NCBI RefSeq assembly: GCF_017832355.1
Contig: NZ_JAFIBY010000001.1
Span: forward strand, 186,001-250,000
Direction: 5' to 3'
DNA length: 64,000 nucleotides
Source: Serratia sp. PL17
GTDB taxonomy: Bacteria > Pseudomonadota > Gammaproteobacteria > Enterobacterales > Enterobacteriaceae
Shown: in pieces, positions 28,413 to 37,045 of the stretch
Numbering within the stretch: position 1 is the first letter of the stretch
Layout: each line of letters opens with the position of its first letter
Made by a program: the position numbers and the translations under genes
Notes under the pieces: model-generated
Seen by the model: the letters and a program-made list of their open reading frames with translations, nothing else
The model's database searches: none
What the model was told of the DNA's origin: nothing

Positions 28413-28620
28413 AGAGTCCGTCCTTTATGAATTCCATTTTGTACCAATACCGTACTCTTTGAGCGTGTTTTTTCAATAGTTGATCATAGATTTTGGCCAA
28501 AGCCGGTCTCAAGGGGACGCTAAAAACAAGCCTGGCTTGATATTGGATACCGAAGTCGATAATAGTTTTACCTACCCCGTCGACGAATAGGTACTCACGT
28601 TCAGAAAAGGTATAATTCAT
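28396..28620 (-). CDS. Small hypothetical protein, first gene of bicistron
   Basis: I do not recognise this 74-residue protein. It is basic and rich in aromatic residues, with a predicted beta-strand start (NYTFSEREYLFVDG), a helical middle (RPALAKIYDQLLKKHAQR) and a strand end (KMEFIKDGLYVIEI). The ATG is only two bases from a run of three 8-base tandem repeats and has no Shine-Dalgarno sequence, so translation may be leaderless, coupled or inefficient. It overlaps the next small gene by 17 bases. Confidence 0.5.
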   Translation of the reverse strand: MNYTFSEREYLFVDGVGKTIIDFGIQYQARLVFSVPLRPALAKIYDQLLKKHAQRVRYWYKMEFIKDGLYVIEI

Positions 28621-28622
28621 GC

Positions 28623-28650
28623 GGCTAATCGGCTAATCGGCTAATCGGCT
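28623..28650. repeat. 3.5 tandem copies of the octamer GGCTAATC
   Basis: Three perfect copies (28623-28630, 28631-28638, 28639-28646) and a half copy sit between the module A oxidoreductase stop and the small bicistron, abutting its start codon. Confidence 0.95.
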
Positions 28651-28672
28651 TTCTGCGCGGCGCCGCGCAGAA
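28651..28672. repeat. 22-bp perfect palindrome after oxidoreductase gene
   Basis: A loopless, fully GC-dominated palindrome (half TTCTGCGCGGC) begins two bases beyond the stop of the module A oxidoreductase. It has no T-tract, so it is either a hairpin stabilising the transcript end or a protein-binding site. Confidence 0.8.
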
Positions 28673-28674
28673 CA

Positions 28675-29442
28675 CTAAATTCCGCTAAACCAGTTATAAC
28701 CCTGATCTTCCCAGTAGCCACCGGGGTTGGTATCACTGACAAAAATGGCGGCGATATGTTTGGCGTTCTTGAATCCCAACTTGGTTGGCACTCGCAGCCG
28801 TAGCGGGTAGCCGTAATCGGCCGGCAGTGCTTTACCCGCGAAATCCAACGCCAGAATGGTTTGTGGATGCAGCGCTGTGGCCATGTCGATACTGGAGTAA
28901 TAACGGTCCGCGCATTTGAAACCCACATAGCGGGCGTTCAGATCGGCGCCGACATGCTGCAGAAAGTTGCGCAGCGGCACGCCGCCCCATTGACCGATGG
29001 CGCTCCACCCCTCGATGCAAATCAAGCGGGTTATTTGGCTCTGCTGCGGCAAGCGTTGCAACTGTTCGAGTGTCCAGGAGGCGGTTTTCTCGACTTTGCC
29101 GGAGACTTCCAGACGATAACTGGCAAGATCTACCTCTGGGACGTTGTACTCGGGGTAAAACGCGTTAAACGGGAACGGATGGGTAATTTGCTCCGGGCTA
29201 TAGGTTTGCGCCAGCTTTTGGCCGTTAAACAGCCAGGCCTGCACCCGATCGTTCCAGCGCGACATGGCCCACAACACGTTATCCACCTGGTCCCCGTCTT
29301 GGAGGTTGCAACCGGTCAGCATGGCGATGCCGCCCAGCGTCAGACCCGAACGTAGCATCAGACGGCGTTGCAGATTGACCAGCTGTTTCTTTTGGTCCGG
29401 TTCCAGCGTCGGTGCTAAAGGCCGTTGTTTTTTATCATTCAT
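28675..29442 (-). CDS. Tat-exported molybdopterin oxidoreductase lipoprotein (module A)
   Basis: The 255-residue protein belongs to the sulfite-oxidase fold (MsrP/YedY superfamily) but is shorter than MsrP. The N-terminus has a twin-arginine segment (NLQRRLMLRSGLTLGG) running into a lipobox LTGC, with Cys45 as the lipidated residue. The molybdenum-ligand Cys is near 142 in TRLICIEGWSAIGQWGG, a block common to the family. The final YWEDQGYNWFSG is shared with the module B paralogue. It is expected on the periplasmic face, reducing oxidised substrates such as methionine sulfoxide with electrons from the cytochrome b encoded just before it (8-base overlap). A GTG at 29451 is an alternative start. 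Confidence 0.85.
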   Translation of the reverse strand: MNDKKQRPLAPTLEPDQKKQLVNLQRRLMLRSGLTLGGIAMLTGCNLQDGDQVDNVLWAMSRWNDRVQAWLFNGQKLAQTYSPEQITHPFPFNAFYPEYNVPEVDLASYRLEVSGKVEKTASWTLEQLQRLPQQSQITRLICIEGWSAIGQWGGVPLRNFLQHVGADLNARYVGFKCADRYYSSIDMATALHPQTILALDFAGKALPADYGYPLRLRVPTKLGFKNAKHIAAIFVSDTNPGGYWEDQGYNWFSGI

Positions 29443-30040
29443 GTTTGCCACCCGTAATCATTGCCCACAACGTGCGCGGCACGATAATCACCATCAACAG
29501 GTGAATGATCACAAATAAGCCAATACCGGACATGGCAAAAAAGTGAACGTAACGTGCCGTGTCAAAGCCACCAAACAGACTCACTAATCCTTGTAATTGC
29601 ACCGGCTTCCAGATTGCCAGGCCGGACAGCACCAGTAGCAGTCCCAGAACCAGCACCCCGAGATACATCAGTTTTTGAATGGCGTTATAACGACCATGCT
29701 GATGCGTTAGCCGTAGCGTCAGCGCCTGCCAGATATCCTGTCGCAGTGCGCCGGCGCTGAGCGGCAACAGGTCATGACGGAAATGGCCACTGAACAGGCT
29801 CCACAGCAAATAGCACAGCGCATTGCCGGCCAAAAGCCACATGACCGCCAGATGCCAGCCAATCGCGCCGCCCAGCCAACCGCCAAGTGTGACCAGCGGC
29901 GGGAAGCGGAAACCGAACAGGGGTGAGGCGTTGTAGATCTCCCAGCCGCTCATAAACATGCAAACCATGGCGAACAGGTTAACCCAATGGGTGATGCGGA
30001 CTGGCCAGCGGTGCACCGGCCGCCGTACGGGGGTTTTCAT
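29435..30040 (-). CDS. Cytochrome b561-type membrane subunit (module A)
   Basis: The 201-residue inner-membrane protein has four main hydrophobic helices and the histidines of a di-heme b-type cytochrome: His in VRITHWVNLFA, in IGWHLAVMW, and two in ARYVHFFAMSGIGLFVIIHLL. It belongs to the b561 / Ni-hydrogenase cytochrome b group. It is the probable quinol-oxidising partner of the adjacent molybdopterin lipoprotein, analogous to MsrQ or YedZ1. The start at 30040 (MKTPVRRPVHR) is chosen because the upstream frame runs into unlikely sequence and a GGAGTGCATA stretch precedes the ATG. Confidence 0.88.
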   Translation of the reverse strand: MKTPVRRPVHRWPVRITHWVNLFAMVCMFMSGWEIYNASPLFGFRFPPLVTLGGWLGGAIGWHLAVMWLLAGNALCYLLWSLFSGHFRHDLLPLSAGALRQDIWQALTLRLTHQHGRYNAIQKLMYLGVLVLGLLLVLSGLAIWKPVQLQGLVSLFGGFDTARYVHFFAMSGIGLFVIIHLLMVIIVPRTLWAMITGGKHE

Positions 30041-30098
30041 TATGCACTCCTTAGACGGTGCCCCGTCATGACATTGCCAATGGCGGGGCACAACCTAA

Positions 30099-30725
30099 TT
30101 ACATCGGCGGAACGGTGCCGTCTTTCCCGGCGGAAATACGGGTGGCGACGCGTTCGCCTTTGTCGTCCGTGGCAGAAAACAGCACGATGTGTGCACCGGG
30201 TTTTAGCAGGCTGCGGTCGCCGGGATCCAGGGTGACGATCGGCACATCTTCCGGCACGTTAACGGTCTTCTGCTGGTTACCGTAGGTCACGGTCAGCGTG
30301 CGGCCATTGGATTTAACCAGCTTGCCAACGGTGCCGTTGGTCATGGTATCGACTTTGCCGTCGGCAGACTCCCAGGCGGAGTGCCCTTCACCGGTACCGC
30401 GCAGGCTGGCGGCGAAGACGTGGACTTCCAGCGCCTTCAGTGATCCGTCCGGTTGTGGTACTGCCGCAGTGCCGATAAAGCTATCCGGTTTAATGTCATC
30501 CAGGGTGCCTTTCGAGACGCTGAGCACCCGGGTTTGATCGTTGAGTTTAACGCTGACCTTCTCCCCTTTACGGTCGGTGACCTGTAGGCTGCTGTCGGTA
30601 ACCTGGTCGATAGTGCCACGCAGTGGGGCAATGACCTTGCCTGTTGCTTGAGCCGCGCCTGCGGCCCCACTACACAGCATGAGGGTGGACAGCAGCAAAC
30701 CGGCAAAACGATGACGGGTAATCAT
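30099..30725 (-). CDS. Secreted DUF5666-like protein (module A)
   Basis: The 208-residue protein has a signal peptide ending SGAAGA-AQA and then repeated small beta units, e.g. LRGTIDQVTDSSLQVTDRKG and TVGKLVKSNGRTLTVTYGNQ. These are the short OB-like repeats of DUF5666-type periplasmic proteins. No catalytic residues are evident. It is the first gene of the minus-strand operon with cytochrome b and the molybdopterin lipoprotein (58 bases to the cytochrome start). It starts across a 140-base gap from the divergent response regulator. A role as periplasmic sensor partner or metal/ligand binder is possible, unproven. Confidence 0.75.
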   Translation of the reverse strand: MITRHRFAGLLLSTLMLCSGAAGAAQATGKVIAPLRGTIDQVTDSSLQVTDRKGEKVSVKLNDQTRVLSVSKGTLDDIKPDSFIGTAAVPQPDGSLKALEVHVFAASLRGTGEGHSAWESADGKVDTMTNGTVGKLVKSNGRTLTVTYGNQQKTVNVPEDVPIVTLDPGDRSLLKPGAHIVLFSATDDKGERVATRISAGKDGTVPPM

Positions 30726-30791
30726 AAAGTTTTCCTCTGTTAAGGTTGCCGATTAAGCATGGTTGAACAATAGGGACAGCACCATGTCTGT

Positions 30792-30813
30792 TTGATGACA
30801 TTAATGTCATCAA
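30792..30813. promoter_or_regulatory. 22-bp perfect palindrome, probable response-regulator box
   Basis: The sequence is symmetrical around TTAA with half-site TTGATGACATT. It lies in the divergent region, 66 bases before the DUF5666-like gene and 52 before the response regulator. CusR/HprR-type regulators bind similarly spaced palindromes (CATTACA-type), which supports autoregulation by the adjacent system. Confidence 0.7.
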
Positions 30814-30865
30814 GAATGTCCGCCGAAACTGCTAGTATTTCCGCTGGTGTAATGAGGCGATGACA

Positions 30866-31537
30866 ATGCGAATACTGGTGGTTGAAGACGACATCAGCAC
30901 GGGCGATTACCTGAAGAAAGGGCTGACGGAGGCGGGATACAGCGTCGATTTGGCACGTAACGGTACCGATGGCCTGTTTCAGGCGTTGGAACAGGCTTAC
31001 GACGCCATTGTGCTCGACGTGATGCTGCCGGGGTTGGACGGTTGGCAGATCATTGAGGTTCTACGCAAGAAAAGCGACGTGCCAATCCTGTTTCTGACCG
31101 CGCGCGATGGGGTGCAGGATCGCATCCATGGCCTGGAGTTGGGCGCTGACGACTATTTGATTAAACCCTTTTCTTTCACCGAGCTGGTGCTGCGCCTGCG
31201 GACGTTGCTGCGCCGCGGTACGGTGCGAGAAGCCGACCACTACGCAATTGCCGATTTACAGCTGGACGTTCTGCGGCGTAAGGCCGTGCGGCAAGATGTG
31301 GTGATTCCACTGACCAACAAAGAATTTATGCTGTTGCACCTGCTGGTACGGCGGGAAGGCGAGGTATTGTCACGTACCATGATCGCGTCCCAGGTGTGGG
31401 ACATGAATTTTGACAGTGATACCAACGTCGTGGACGTGGCGATCAAGCGGCTGCGCGCAAAGATTGATCGGCCGTTTGACGTCAAATTGATCCACAGCGT
31501 GCGCGGTATTGGTTACGTTTGCGAGCCGCGCTCATGA
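30866..31537 (+). CDS. OmpR-family response regulator (CusR/HprR-like, module A)
   Basis: The 223-residue regulator has a receiver domain ([20 protein letters not shown]; phospho-acceptor Asp51 in [14 protein letters not shown]; switch Lys in [11 protein letters not shown]). A winged-helix DNA-binding domain follows ([20 protein letters not shown], then [14 protein letters not shown]). It resembles the heavy-metal branch (CusR, HprR/YedW). ATG 30866 is preferred to 30860 because GAGG is then at proper spacing. Its stop overlaps the kinase start (ATGA). It probably binds the 22-bp palindrome upstream and controls the module A operon. Confidence 0.92.
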   Translation: MRILVVEDDISTGDYLKKGLTEAGYSVDLARNGTDGLFQALEQAYDAIVLDVMLPGLDGWQIIEVLRKKSDVPILFLTARDGVQDRIHGLELGADDYLIKPFSFTELVLRLRTLLRRGTVREADHYAIADLQLDVLRRKAVRQDVVIPLTNKEFMLLHLLVRREGEVLSRTMIASQVWDMNFDSDTNVVDVAIKRLRAKIDRPFDVKLIHSVRGIGYVCEPRS

Positions 31538-32958
31538 AAATACGCATCCAACGCTGGCGTGCGCTGTCGCTGACGCTTCGTAGTGCCATGTTGTTTGCGC
31601 TGGTCGCGGCGTTGGTTGTCAGCGGAGCGGGTTGGTACCTGTACGGTGCGATGCGTCAGGAGATGATCACCCGCAGCGATTTACAGGTCACCGGACGGGT
31701 CGAGTATTACCGCAATTTGCTCAGCCAGCGTTTCCCTATCGAGCGGCTGACGGCGAATACCGGCTTGTTCGAAAATATGTTGGGCAACGAGCAGGACGTG
31801 CTAATTTTTCAACAGCCGGGAAAGAAGCCGTTAATCAATGTGAACCCCGCCAAACTGACTCTGCCGCCGATCACTCCAACGCCCCTTGATACACCCCAGC
31901 GTGTGAGTGCGGTGCAGAGTGGGCAGACGGCGCAAGGTGTGCCATTACGCGTCGCATCGGCGCTGATCAAACTGGAAGACGGTAATTTGCTGCAAATCTC
32001 GGCAGCCCACGTGATGATAAACGAACAGAAGATGCTGGCCCGTTATCTTTGGCGGATAGTGGCGGCCGTTGTTGTGGCATTTATCTTGATCGCGCTGCTG
32101 GGATATTGGGTGATGCGTCGCGGATTACAACCGCTCTGGCGTATGGCGGCTCAGGCGGCAGTGATAACGCCAAATACGCTGTCGACCCGTCTGAGTGAGC
32201 AAGGGGCACCAAAGGAATTGCAACAGTTGACCCGTTCGTTCAATGCCATGCTCGATCGCCTGAACGAAGGTTATCAGCGCCTGACGCAGTTTTCTGCCGA
32301 CTTGGCGCATGAGATTCGAACCCCGGTGGGGGCATTGATGGGGCATTGCCAGGTGGCGTTGTATCAGTCACGCAGTGTGGAAGAGTATGAAACGCTACTG
32401 TCGAATAACATGGACGAACTGGAACGCATTTCCCGTATGGTGGAGAACATTCTGTTCCTGGCGCGTGCCGGTGAGGGGCAGGCGGTGCTGAACTATAGCC
32501 GTCTCGACGTGGCGAAAGAGTTGCAGCGGGTGGCAGACTATTTCGAAGGCTTGGCGGAGGAGCGCGGGATTACGTTGGTTTGTCAGGGACAAGGGGACTT
32601 GCTGGCAGACGCCATGCTGTTTCAGCGTGCCTTGAGCAATCTGGTGTCTAATGCTGTGCGTTATGCCGACGAAAACAGCCAAATAGGGTTGCGGGTTAGC
32701 GCTCAAACAACGGGGGAATGCGTGATTGAAGTGACTAACCAGGGGCCACCGATTGCACCGGCACACCGGGATAAGCTGTTTGATCGTTTCTACCGTGTTG
32801 ATGCTGCGCGCAGCGCCGGTAACCATGCCAGTGGTTTGGGGCTGGCTATCGTCAGGGCAATCATGACGCTGCATGGCGGTAAGGCGACCGTTCGCTGCAC
32901 CGAATATGGTATGTCTGCCCACATTGTTTTTAGTTTGGTATTTCCTGCCTCAGAGTAA
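31534..32958 (+). CDS. Sensor histidine kinase (CusS/HprS-like, module A)
   Basis: The 474-residue membrane kinase has two transmembrane helices (about 17-38 and 170-192) bounding a periplasmic sensor domain. A HAMP region and the H-box [19 protein letters not shown] (phosphorylated His near 259) follow, then the ATPase domain with N-box [14 protein letters not shown] and G-box [13 protein letters not shown]. The layout matches heavy-metal/redox sensor kinases such as CusS and HprS. HprS in E. coli regulates msrPQ in response to oxidants, which fits the linked molybdopterin enzyme. It is co-transcribed with the response regulator. Confidence 0.92.
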   Translation: MKIRIQRWRALSLTLRSAMLFALVAALVVSGAGWYLYGAMRQEMITRSDLQVTGRVEYYRNLLSQRFPIERLTANTGLFENMLGNEQDVLIFQQPGKKPLINVNPAKLTLPPITPTPLDTPQRVSAVQSGQTAQGVPLRVASALIKLEDGNLLQISAAHVMINEQKMLARYLWRIVAAVVVAFILIALLGYWVMRRGLQPLWRMAAQAAVITPNTLSTRLSEQGAPKELQQLTRSFNAMLDRLNEGYQRLTQFSADLAHEIRTPVGALMGHCQVALYQSRSVEEYETLLSNNMDELERISRMVENILFLARAGEGQAVLNYSRLDVAKELQRVADYFEGLAEERGITLVCQGQGDLLADAMLFQRALSNLVSNAVRYADENSQIGLRVSAQTTGECVIEVTNQGPPIAPAHRDKLFDRFYRVDAARSAGNHASGLGLAIVRAIMTLHGGKATVRCTEYGMSAHIVFSLVFPASE

Positions 32959-33505
32959 TGTACACCTGCTATTCATGCGTTCAGGTGTGATTCATGTGGC
33001 GTGGTTGGACGGGGCTGGCATCGCATTTTATTCGTAACTGTTTACTTTCATTTCCCTTGTGGTTTGCCCAATGACCCTCGAATCAAAAGATTAATTCCGC
33101 CTTTAATCGCATAGATTTCGCGTTATAACGCTGATTTTTTGACTAAATCCAAAGTTGTCAAAATTCACCTTTCATTACCTTCCTATTAAAAGTGCTTGCA
33201 TTAAATGAATGATTAGGATTTTCAGCTTAAAGGAAAAGATTTACAAAACAAAAAACTAACTTTAAGTTACTTTACATATAAATATATCAATGACTGTGAT
33301 GTTTGTATAATCTTTGTTTAAGGCTTATGAGAAAAATCTTATATCGAATGCGATAAGGTGGAGAAGCATCTAATTTTGGCGTTAATTGATAATCATTATA
33401 GTTGATAGCCACGCTTAGAAAATCAACCTGATTAAATATTGATTAATGTTCTATTAACATTTAGCGCCAGGCGATAAATAATCCCCAAAGTGAAACCTGT
33501 GAAAA
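32959..33505. other. AT-rich intergenic region upstream of ECP regulator locus
   Basis: These 547 bases hold a small inverted repeat just after the kinase stop (ACACCTG 32962-32968 with CAGGTGT 32982-32988, no T-tract). A long AT-rich stretch follows, with an inverted repeat AATGTT-N5-AACATT (33445-33461) 45 bases before the next gene. No credible coding sequence was seen. The AT-richness suggests H-NS-type silencing of the fimbrial locus. Confidence 0.4.
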
Positions 33506-34345
33506 ATGAAATATAGATTAAACGATCACATAATTTTTGATGCGGATACGGGTACCCTGAGCCTGACGGAGTTATCTGAGGATCCCATCTCTATTTCCAA
33601 CCCTTCAAAGCGACTGCTGTTGCTATTGCTTACCCATCACGGTGAGGCTGTTAGCCGTGATGTGATATTCAAGAAGGTTTGGGATGATTACGGGATGATT
33701 TCAGGTAACAATAATCTTAATCAATGCGTGAGTAAGTTACGACGGGTAATTAAAAACCTGGGTATTGAGGATGAGGTCATCGCGACCGTCCCCAAAGTTG
33801 GTTTTATGTTGCGCTATGAAATTCTGGTTGAGTCCTGCGAAGGACCAGAAAACAGGCCACCAAACATAGCAATACCGGACACGCCAGACATACCCGATAA
33901 GCCGGAAATAACGCACGCAGCAACAGAAATTGAAAGGGGGGGGCCAGTGTATGCGGGTTTTTCTCTGCGTTGGTGGGCGATAGCCAGTGTCGTTGCGTTA
34001 GGGGTGATCATGCTGGTGGCCGGTATTACGACCTACCTTTCTGGCTCCATTGCACGGCAGGAAATTTATCTGGGTAAGGCCAGCAGCTGTAAGGTGTTTA
34101 TGTCTATCCCCGGTGCTTCTGGCATCGTCGGTGCGGGCCTGAGCCGCGATATTCTGGCGTATGCGGGTATGCAGGCAGCAGAATGCAACGGTGACGAATT
34201 TTTGCTGGTAGTGCGTAGCAATCAGGTGCGCTCATACATTTCCGGTATTTCTCGGCTATTTGTTCTGCGCTGCCGTATTTTGCGTGAGCACAGGGTGGAA
34301 ATTTGTTCAGGTCTTGAAAGCGACAACGCAGAAATTATCAATTGA
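33506..34345 (+). CDS. Membrane-bound winged-helix regulator (ToxR/CadC-like)
   Basis: The 279-residue protein has an N-terminal OmpR/ToxR-type winged helix (about 1-110: SKRLLLLLLTHHGEAVSRD, then NNLNQCVSKLRRVIKNLG and VPKVGFMLRYE). A proline-rich linker follows, then one transmembrane helix (about 154-176, WWAIASVVALGVIMLVAGI) and a periplasmic domain with three or four Cys that could sense redox state. It thus acts directly on DNA from the membrane. An uninterrupted G8 tract (33936-33943) in the linker codes Arg-Gly-Gly. It lies upstream of a LuxR-type gene and ecpA, so it is a probable regulator of this pilus. Confidence 0.82.
   Translation: MKYRLNDHIIFDADTGTLSLTELSEDPISISNPSKRLLLLLLTHHGEAVSRDVIFKKVWDDYGMISGNNNLNQCVSKLRRVIKNLGIEDEVIATVPKVGFMLRYEILVESCEGPENRPPNIAIPDTPDIPDKPEITHAATEIERGGPVYAGFSLRWWAIASVVALGVIMLVAGITTYLSGSIARQEIYLGKASSCKVFMSIPGASGIVGAGLSRDILAYAGMQAAECNGDEFLLVVRSNQVRSYISGISRLFVLRCRILREHRVEICSGLESDNAEIIN
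33936..33943. repeat. G8 homopolymer in membrane regulator gene
   Basis: Eight consecutive G residues lie between the DNA-binding domain and the membrane helix. Loss of one G would lead to a TAG stop about 16 codons later, before the membrane segment. Confidence 0.95.
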
Positions 34346-34549
34346 TCACTCATTGGTGTCAGGATGAACACCGCCCCGGGGGAAAGGAATATGCCACCAA
34401 TGCTATTACCGTGATATTAAATACTTAACTTTTGTCACTTGGCGGATAATGCAGCATTTATCCGACGGAAGTTTTATATTTGGTTAACCAACAATGTCCA
34501 GCGTCTTCGCTTAAATCGCTATTTTATACCTAATTTATGGTAATGGATT

Positions 34550-35179
34550 ATGAAGAATGCCACTTCCAAGGCGGCTATTCTCTTTTTTGAGCCCAATCCC
34601 TGGGCGAGAGAAGGATTACGGTCACTTATTGAACGCGAGCCTATACGCCACCAATTTGTCTACAGCATCAGGGGAATAGAGACTTCATTACAGGAAAATG
34701 AGAGGCAAATCCTCATTATGGAATTGTATAATGAAAATGAGAGTTTGTATGATGTATTACGTTACATACTGACGATAAATGATATTTGGCCGAAAACGCC
34801 CGTGATAATATTTACTGACGTGACCAATGCCAGCATATTGGCCATCCTGGCTAAGGAACAACATGTCACCCTGGTGGCAAAAAGCGAGCCGTTGGAATGC
34901 CTGCTTGAAGCTATCATCGCTACCGGCAGGGGGGAGATATACCGTAGTCCTGGTATTCAGGCCGTGCTGACATCGTCGATAGCGCCGCTTTCCCGCAGCG
35001 AATGGCAAATATTGGCGATGATGATTACCGATGCCAACCCCCGACGTATCGCCAACGTAACGCATCGTAGTTGCAAAACGGTCAGTAGCCATAAGCTGAA
35101 TATTATGCGCAAACTCAGCCTTAATCAGGCCGGATTTATGCGTCTGATCCTGGCTTTCAGAATTCAACATCCTGCCTGA
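34550..35179 (+). CDS. LuxR-type regulator of ECP pilus (EcpR-like position)
   Basis: The 209-residue protein has an N-terminal receiver-like fold (AAILFFEPNPWAREGLRSLI). The strand-3 Asp of true receivers is replaced (ILIMELYNENE), so it is probably not phosphorylated. The C-terminal LuxR helix-turn-helix is LSRSEWQILAMMITDANPRR, then VTHRSCKTVSSHKLNIMRKL. It sits where ecpR (matA) lies in E. coli, upstream of ecpA, though the sequence is not clearly EcpR. It likely activates or represses ecpABCDE. Confidence 0.8.
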   Translation: MKNATSKAAILFFEPNPWAREGLRSLIEREPIRHQFVYSIRGIETSLQENERQILIMELYNENESLYDVLRYILTINDIWPKTPVIIFTDVTNASILAILAKEQHVTLVAKSEPLECLLEAIIATGRGEIYRSPGIQAVLTSSIAPLSRSEWQILAMMITDANPRRIANVTHRSCKTVSSHKLNIMRKLSLNQAGFMRLILAFRIQHPA

Positions 35180-35640
35180 ATATTTACCGCCGCTCTGCCT
35201 GGGGACAAGGTACACCGGCGGTATAACCCCCGCCTGTCTGACATCTTATTTACGGCCTGACGGTCGTTCCAATGAATTTGATTTACATCAAATTAAACAT
35301 CCTACAAAACCCGCTTGCGCAGCCTTATTTTTGACTTGTCATAATTGGGCACTTTATGTGCTTTTGCGGCGGTTTAATTGGCCAGAAAAACGTCAGGCAT
35401 TTTGTCCTTGTCGAATCCATTGCTTGGTTTATTAATGTTAATTATGGTGATGTAAAGGTTAATGTAAGAATTAAAATCTAAATATTTGCGCGTTGACAGT
35501 TAATGATTCTTTTTTGATCTGATGCGGTTACTCTTTTCTCCGTCAAGCAGACTGGCTAAAAGCACTTATGCAAGCGACAGGCTAAAGCACGTCACGCTAA
35601 TGGACGCACAATCATATTTACAGTTGAAGGGAGTTTTACC
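35180..35640 (+). promoter_or_regulatory. Long leader/promoter region of ecpABCDE
   Basis: A 461-base AT-rich gap precedes ecpA. A TTGACA box at 35493-35498 has only a poor -10 partner at normal spacing, so expression probably needs an activator. AAGGGAG precedes the ecpA ATG. No gene was seen. Confidence 0.4.
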
Positions 35641-36228
35641 ATGAAGAAAATTACACTGGCTTTGGCAATCATTTCAGCCTTCGCTGCGGTCAGCACTGCA
35701 CAAGCCGCCGATGTCACCGCTCAGGCGCTGGCTACCTGGTCTGCTACCGCGAAGAAAGACACCACCAGCAAACTGGTTGTTACCCCAATTGGCAGCTTGT
35801 CTTTTAACTACGCGGAAGGCATCAAGGGTTTTAACAGCCAGAAAGGTCTGTTTGACGTGACAGTGGAAGGGGATGCTACGGCAACGGCCTTCAAACTGAC
35901 ATCCAAACTGGTTTCCAACACCCTGACTCAGCTTGATACCTCGGGTTCAACTCTGGATGTCGGTGTGAACTACAACGGTGCAGCCGTAGAGAAAACCGCT
36001 GAAACCACCATGATCGACACCTCTGCCGGCATCCTGGGCGGCAACCTCAGCGCGTTGTCCAATGCGTACAACCAGGCGGTTCGCACCAGCGCCCAAGATC
36101 AGTTCACCTTCACCATCATTGGTGCCACTTCTGACGGCACCACCGCCGTGACCGACTTCAGCACCCTGCCGGAAGGTATCTGGAGCGGCGACGTGAGCGT
36201 TGAATTCAACGCCACCTGGACGGCTTAA
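35641..36228 (+). CDS. ecpA: ECP major pilin EcpA (MatB)
   Basis: The 195-residue pilin is the structural subunit of the E. coli common pilus family. It has a signal peptide ([22 protein letters not shown]) and a mature sequence nearly identical in layout to E. coli Ecp[40 protein letters not shown], and the end [20 protein letters not shown]. It is cysteine-free, unlike type 1 pilins. It is the first gene of ecpABCDE. Confidence 0.97.
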   Translation: MKKITLALAIISAFAAVSTAQAADVTAQALATWSATAKKDTTSKLVVTPIGSLSFNYAEGIKGFNSQKGLFDVTVEGDATATAFKLTSKLVSNTLTQLDTSGSTLDVGVNYNGAAVEKTAETTMIDTSAGILGGNLSALSNAYNQAVRTSAQDQFTFTIIGATSDGTTAVTDFSTLPEGIWSGDVSVEFNATWTA

Positions 36229-36308
36229 TTCCTGAGTTATCGGTTTAATGCAGGGGGGATACCCCCTGTTTATTCATGCTTATTGAAGAACGTTACGGGA
36301 ATACCCGC

Positions 36309-36977
36309 ATGAAAGGCTTCTCTTCTGCAGCTCTCCTGCTGCTATCGCTGTCTCAACCTGTTTTGGCGCTCGACGTCGGTGAGATCAGCGCGTTCATGCA
36401 CAGCGATAGCGCACGTCTGAGCAAAGAAATCAAAAACACCACCGACAGTGGTCGTCTGGTGAACATCAGTATTGAGCGTATTTCCAACCCGCTGGAGTCC
36501 GGGACGGTGATCCCGATGGGCAGCAAAGATGAAATGTTGCTGTCGCCAGCCAGCCTGATATTGCCGGCCAATGCCAGCGACGTGATCCGCTTCTATTACA
36601 AAGGCCCCAACGACAATCAGGAACGCTATTACCGCATTGTCTGGTTCGATCAGGCGTTGAGCGACGTGGGGCAAAACTCGGCCAAACGTAACGCGGTTGC
36701 GACGACATCAGCACGTATCGGCACCATTTTGGTGGTGGCCCCAAGACAGGACCAATTCAACTATCAGTTTGCCAACGGCCAGATTAAAAACACCGGCAAC
36801 GCCACCTTTAAGGTGGTGGCCTACGGAAACTGCCGCAACAAGAAAGACGGCAATGACTGCAAGGAAAACTATTTTGTCATGCCAGGCAAGGCACGCGCTT
36901 TCAGCAAGGTGGACGTCGGTGACAAGAAAGGTCGCGTAGCGCTGTGGCATGGCGAACAGTTTATCCCGGTGAAATAG
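36309..36977 (+). CDS. ecpB: ECP periplasmic chaperone EcpB
   Basis: The 222-residue protein is the EcpB-type pilus chaperone with an immunoglobulin-like fold. It has a signal peptide ([20 protein letters not shown]) and mature start [20 protein letters not shown]. Conserved features are [33 protein letters not shown] and the C-terminal [15 protein letters not shown], as in E. coli. The start at 36309 fits the family; a more upstream ATG (36276) adds 11 unlikely residues. It would cap EcpA/EcpD before assembly at the usher. Confidence 0.95.
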   Translation: MKGFSSAALLLLSLSQPVLALDVGEISAFMHSDSARLSKEIKNTTDSGRLVNISIERISNPLESGTVIPMGSKDEMLLSPASLILPANASDVIRFYYKGPNDNQERYYRIVWFDQALSDVGQNSAKRNAVATTSARIGTILVVAPRQDQFNYQFANGQIKNTGNATFKVVAYGNCRNKKDGNDCKENYFVMPGKARAFSKVDVGDKKGRVALWHGEQFIPVK

Positions 36978-37045
36978 CACGCTGCGGAACCCAGGGTAAA
37001 GCCTATGCGGAATGGAACTCATAACAAGAATTCAAGGAGGGGGAT

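Noticed and set aside
28641-28928. Open frame ending in the octamer repeats
   Set aside because: It is a shifted reading of the module A oxidoreductase gene.
33445-33461. AATGTT-N5-AACATT inverted repeat as an operator
   Set aside because: In AT-rich DNA a 6-bp inverted repeat occurs easily by chance; a similar ATTAATGTT at 35431 is not symmetrical.
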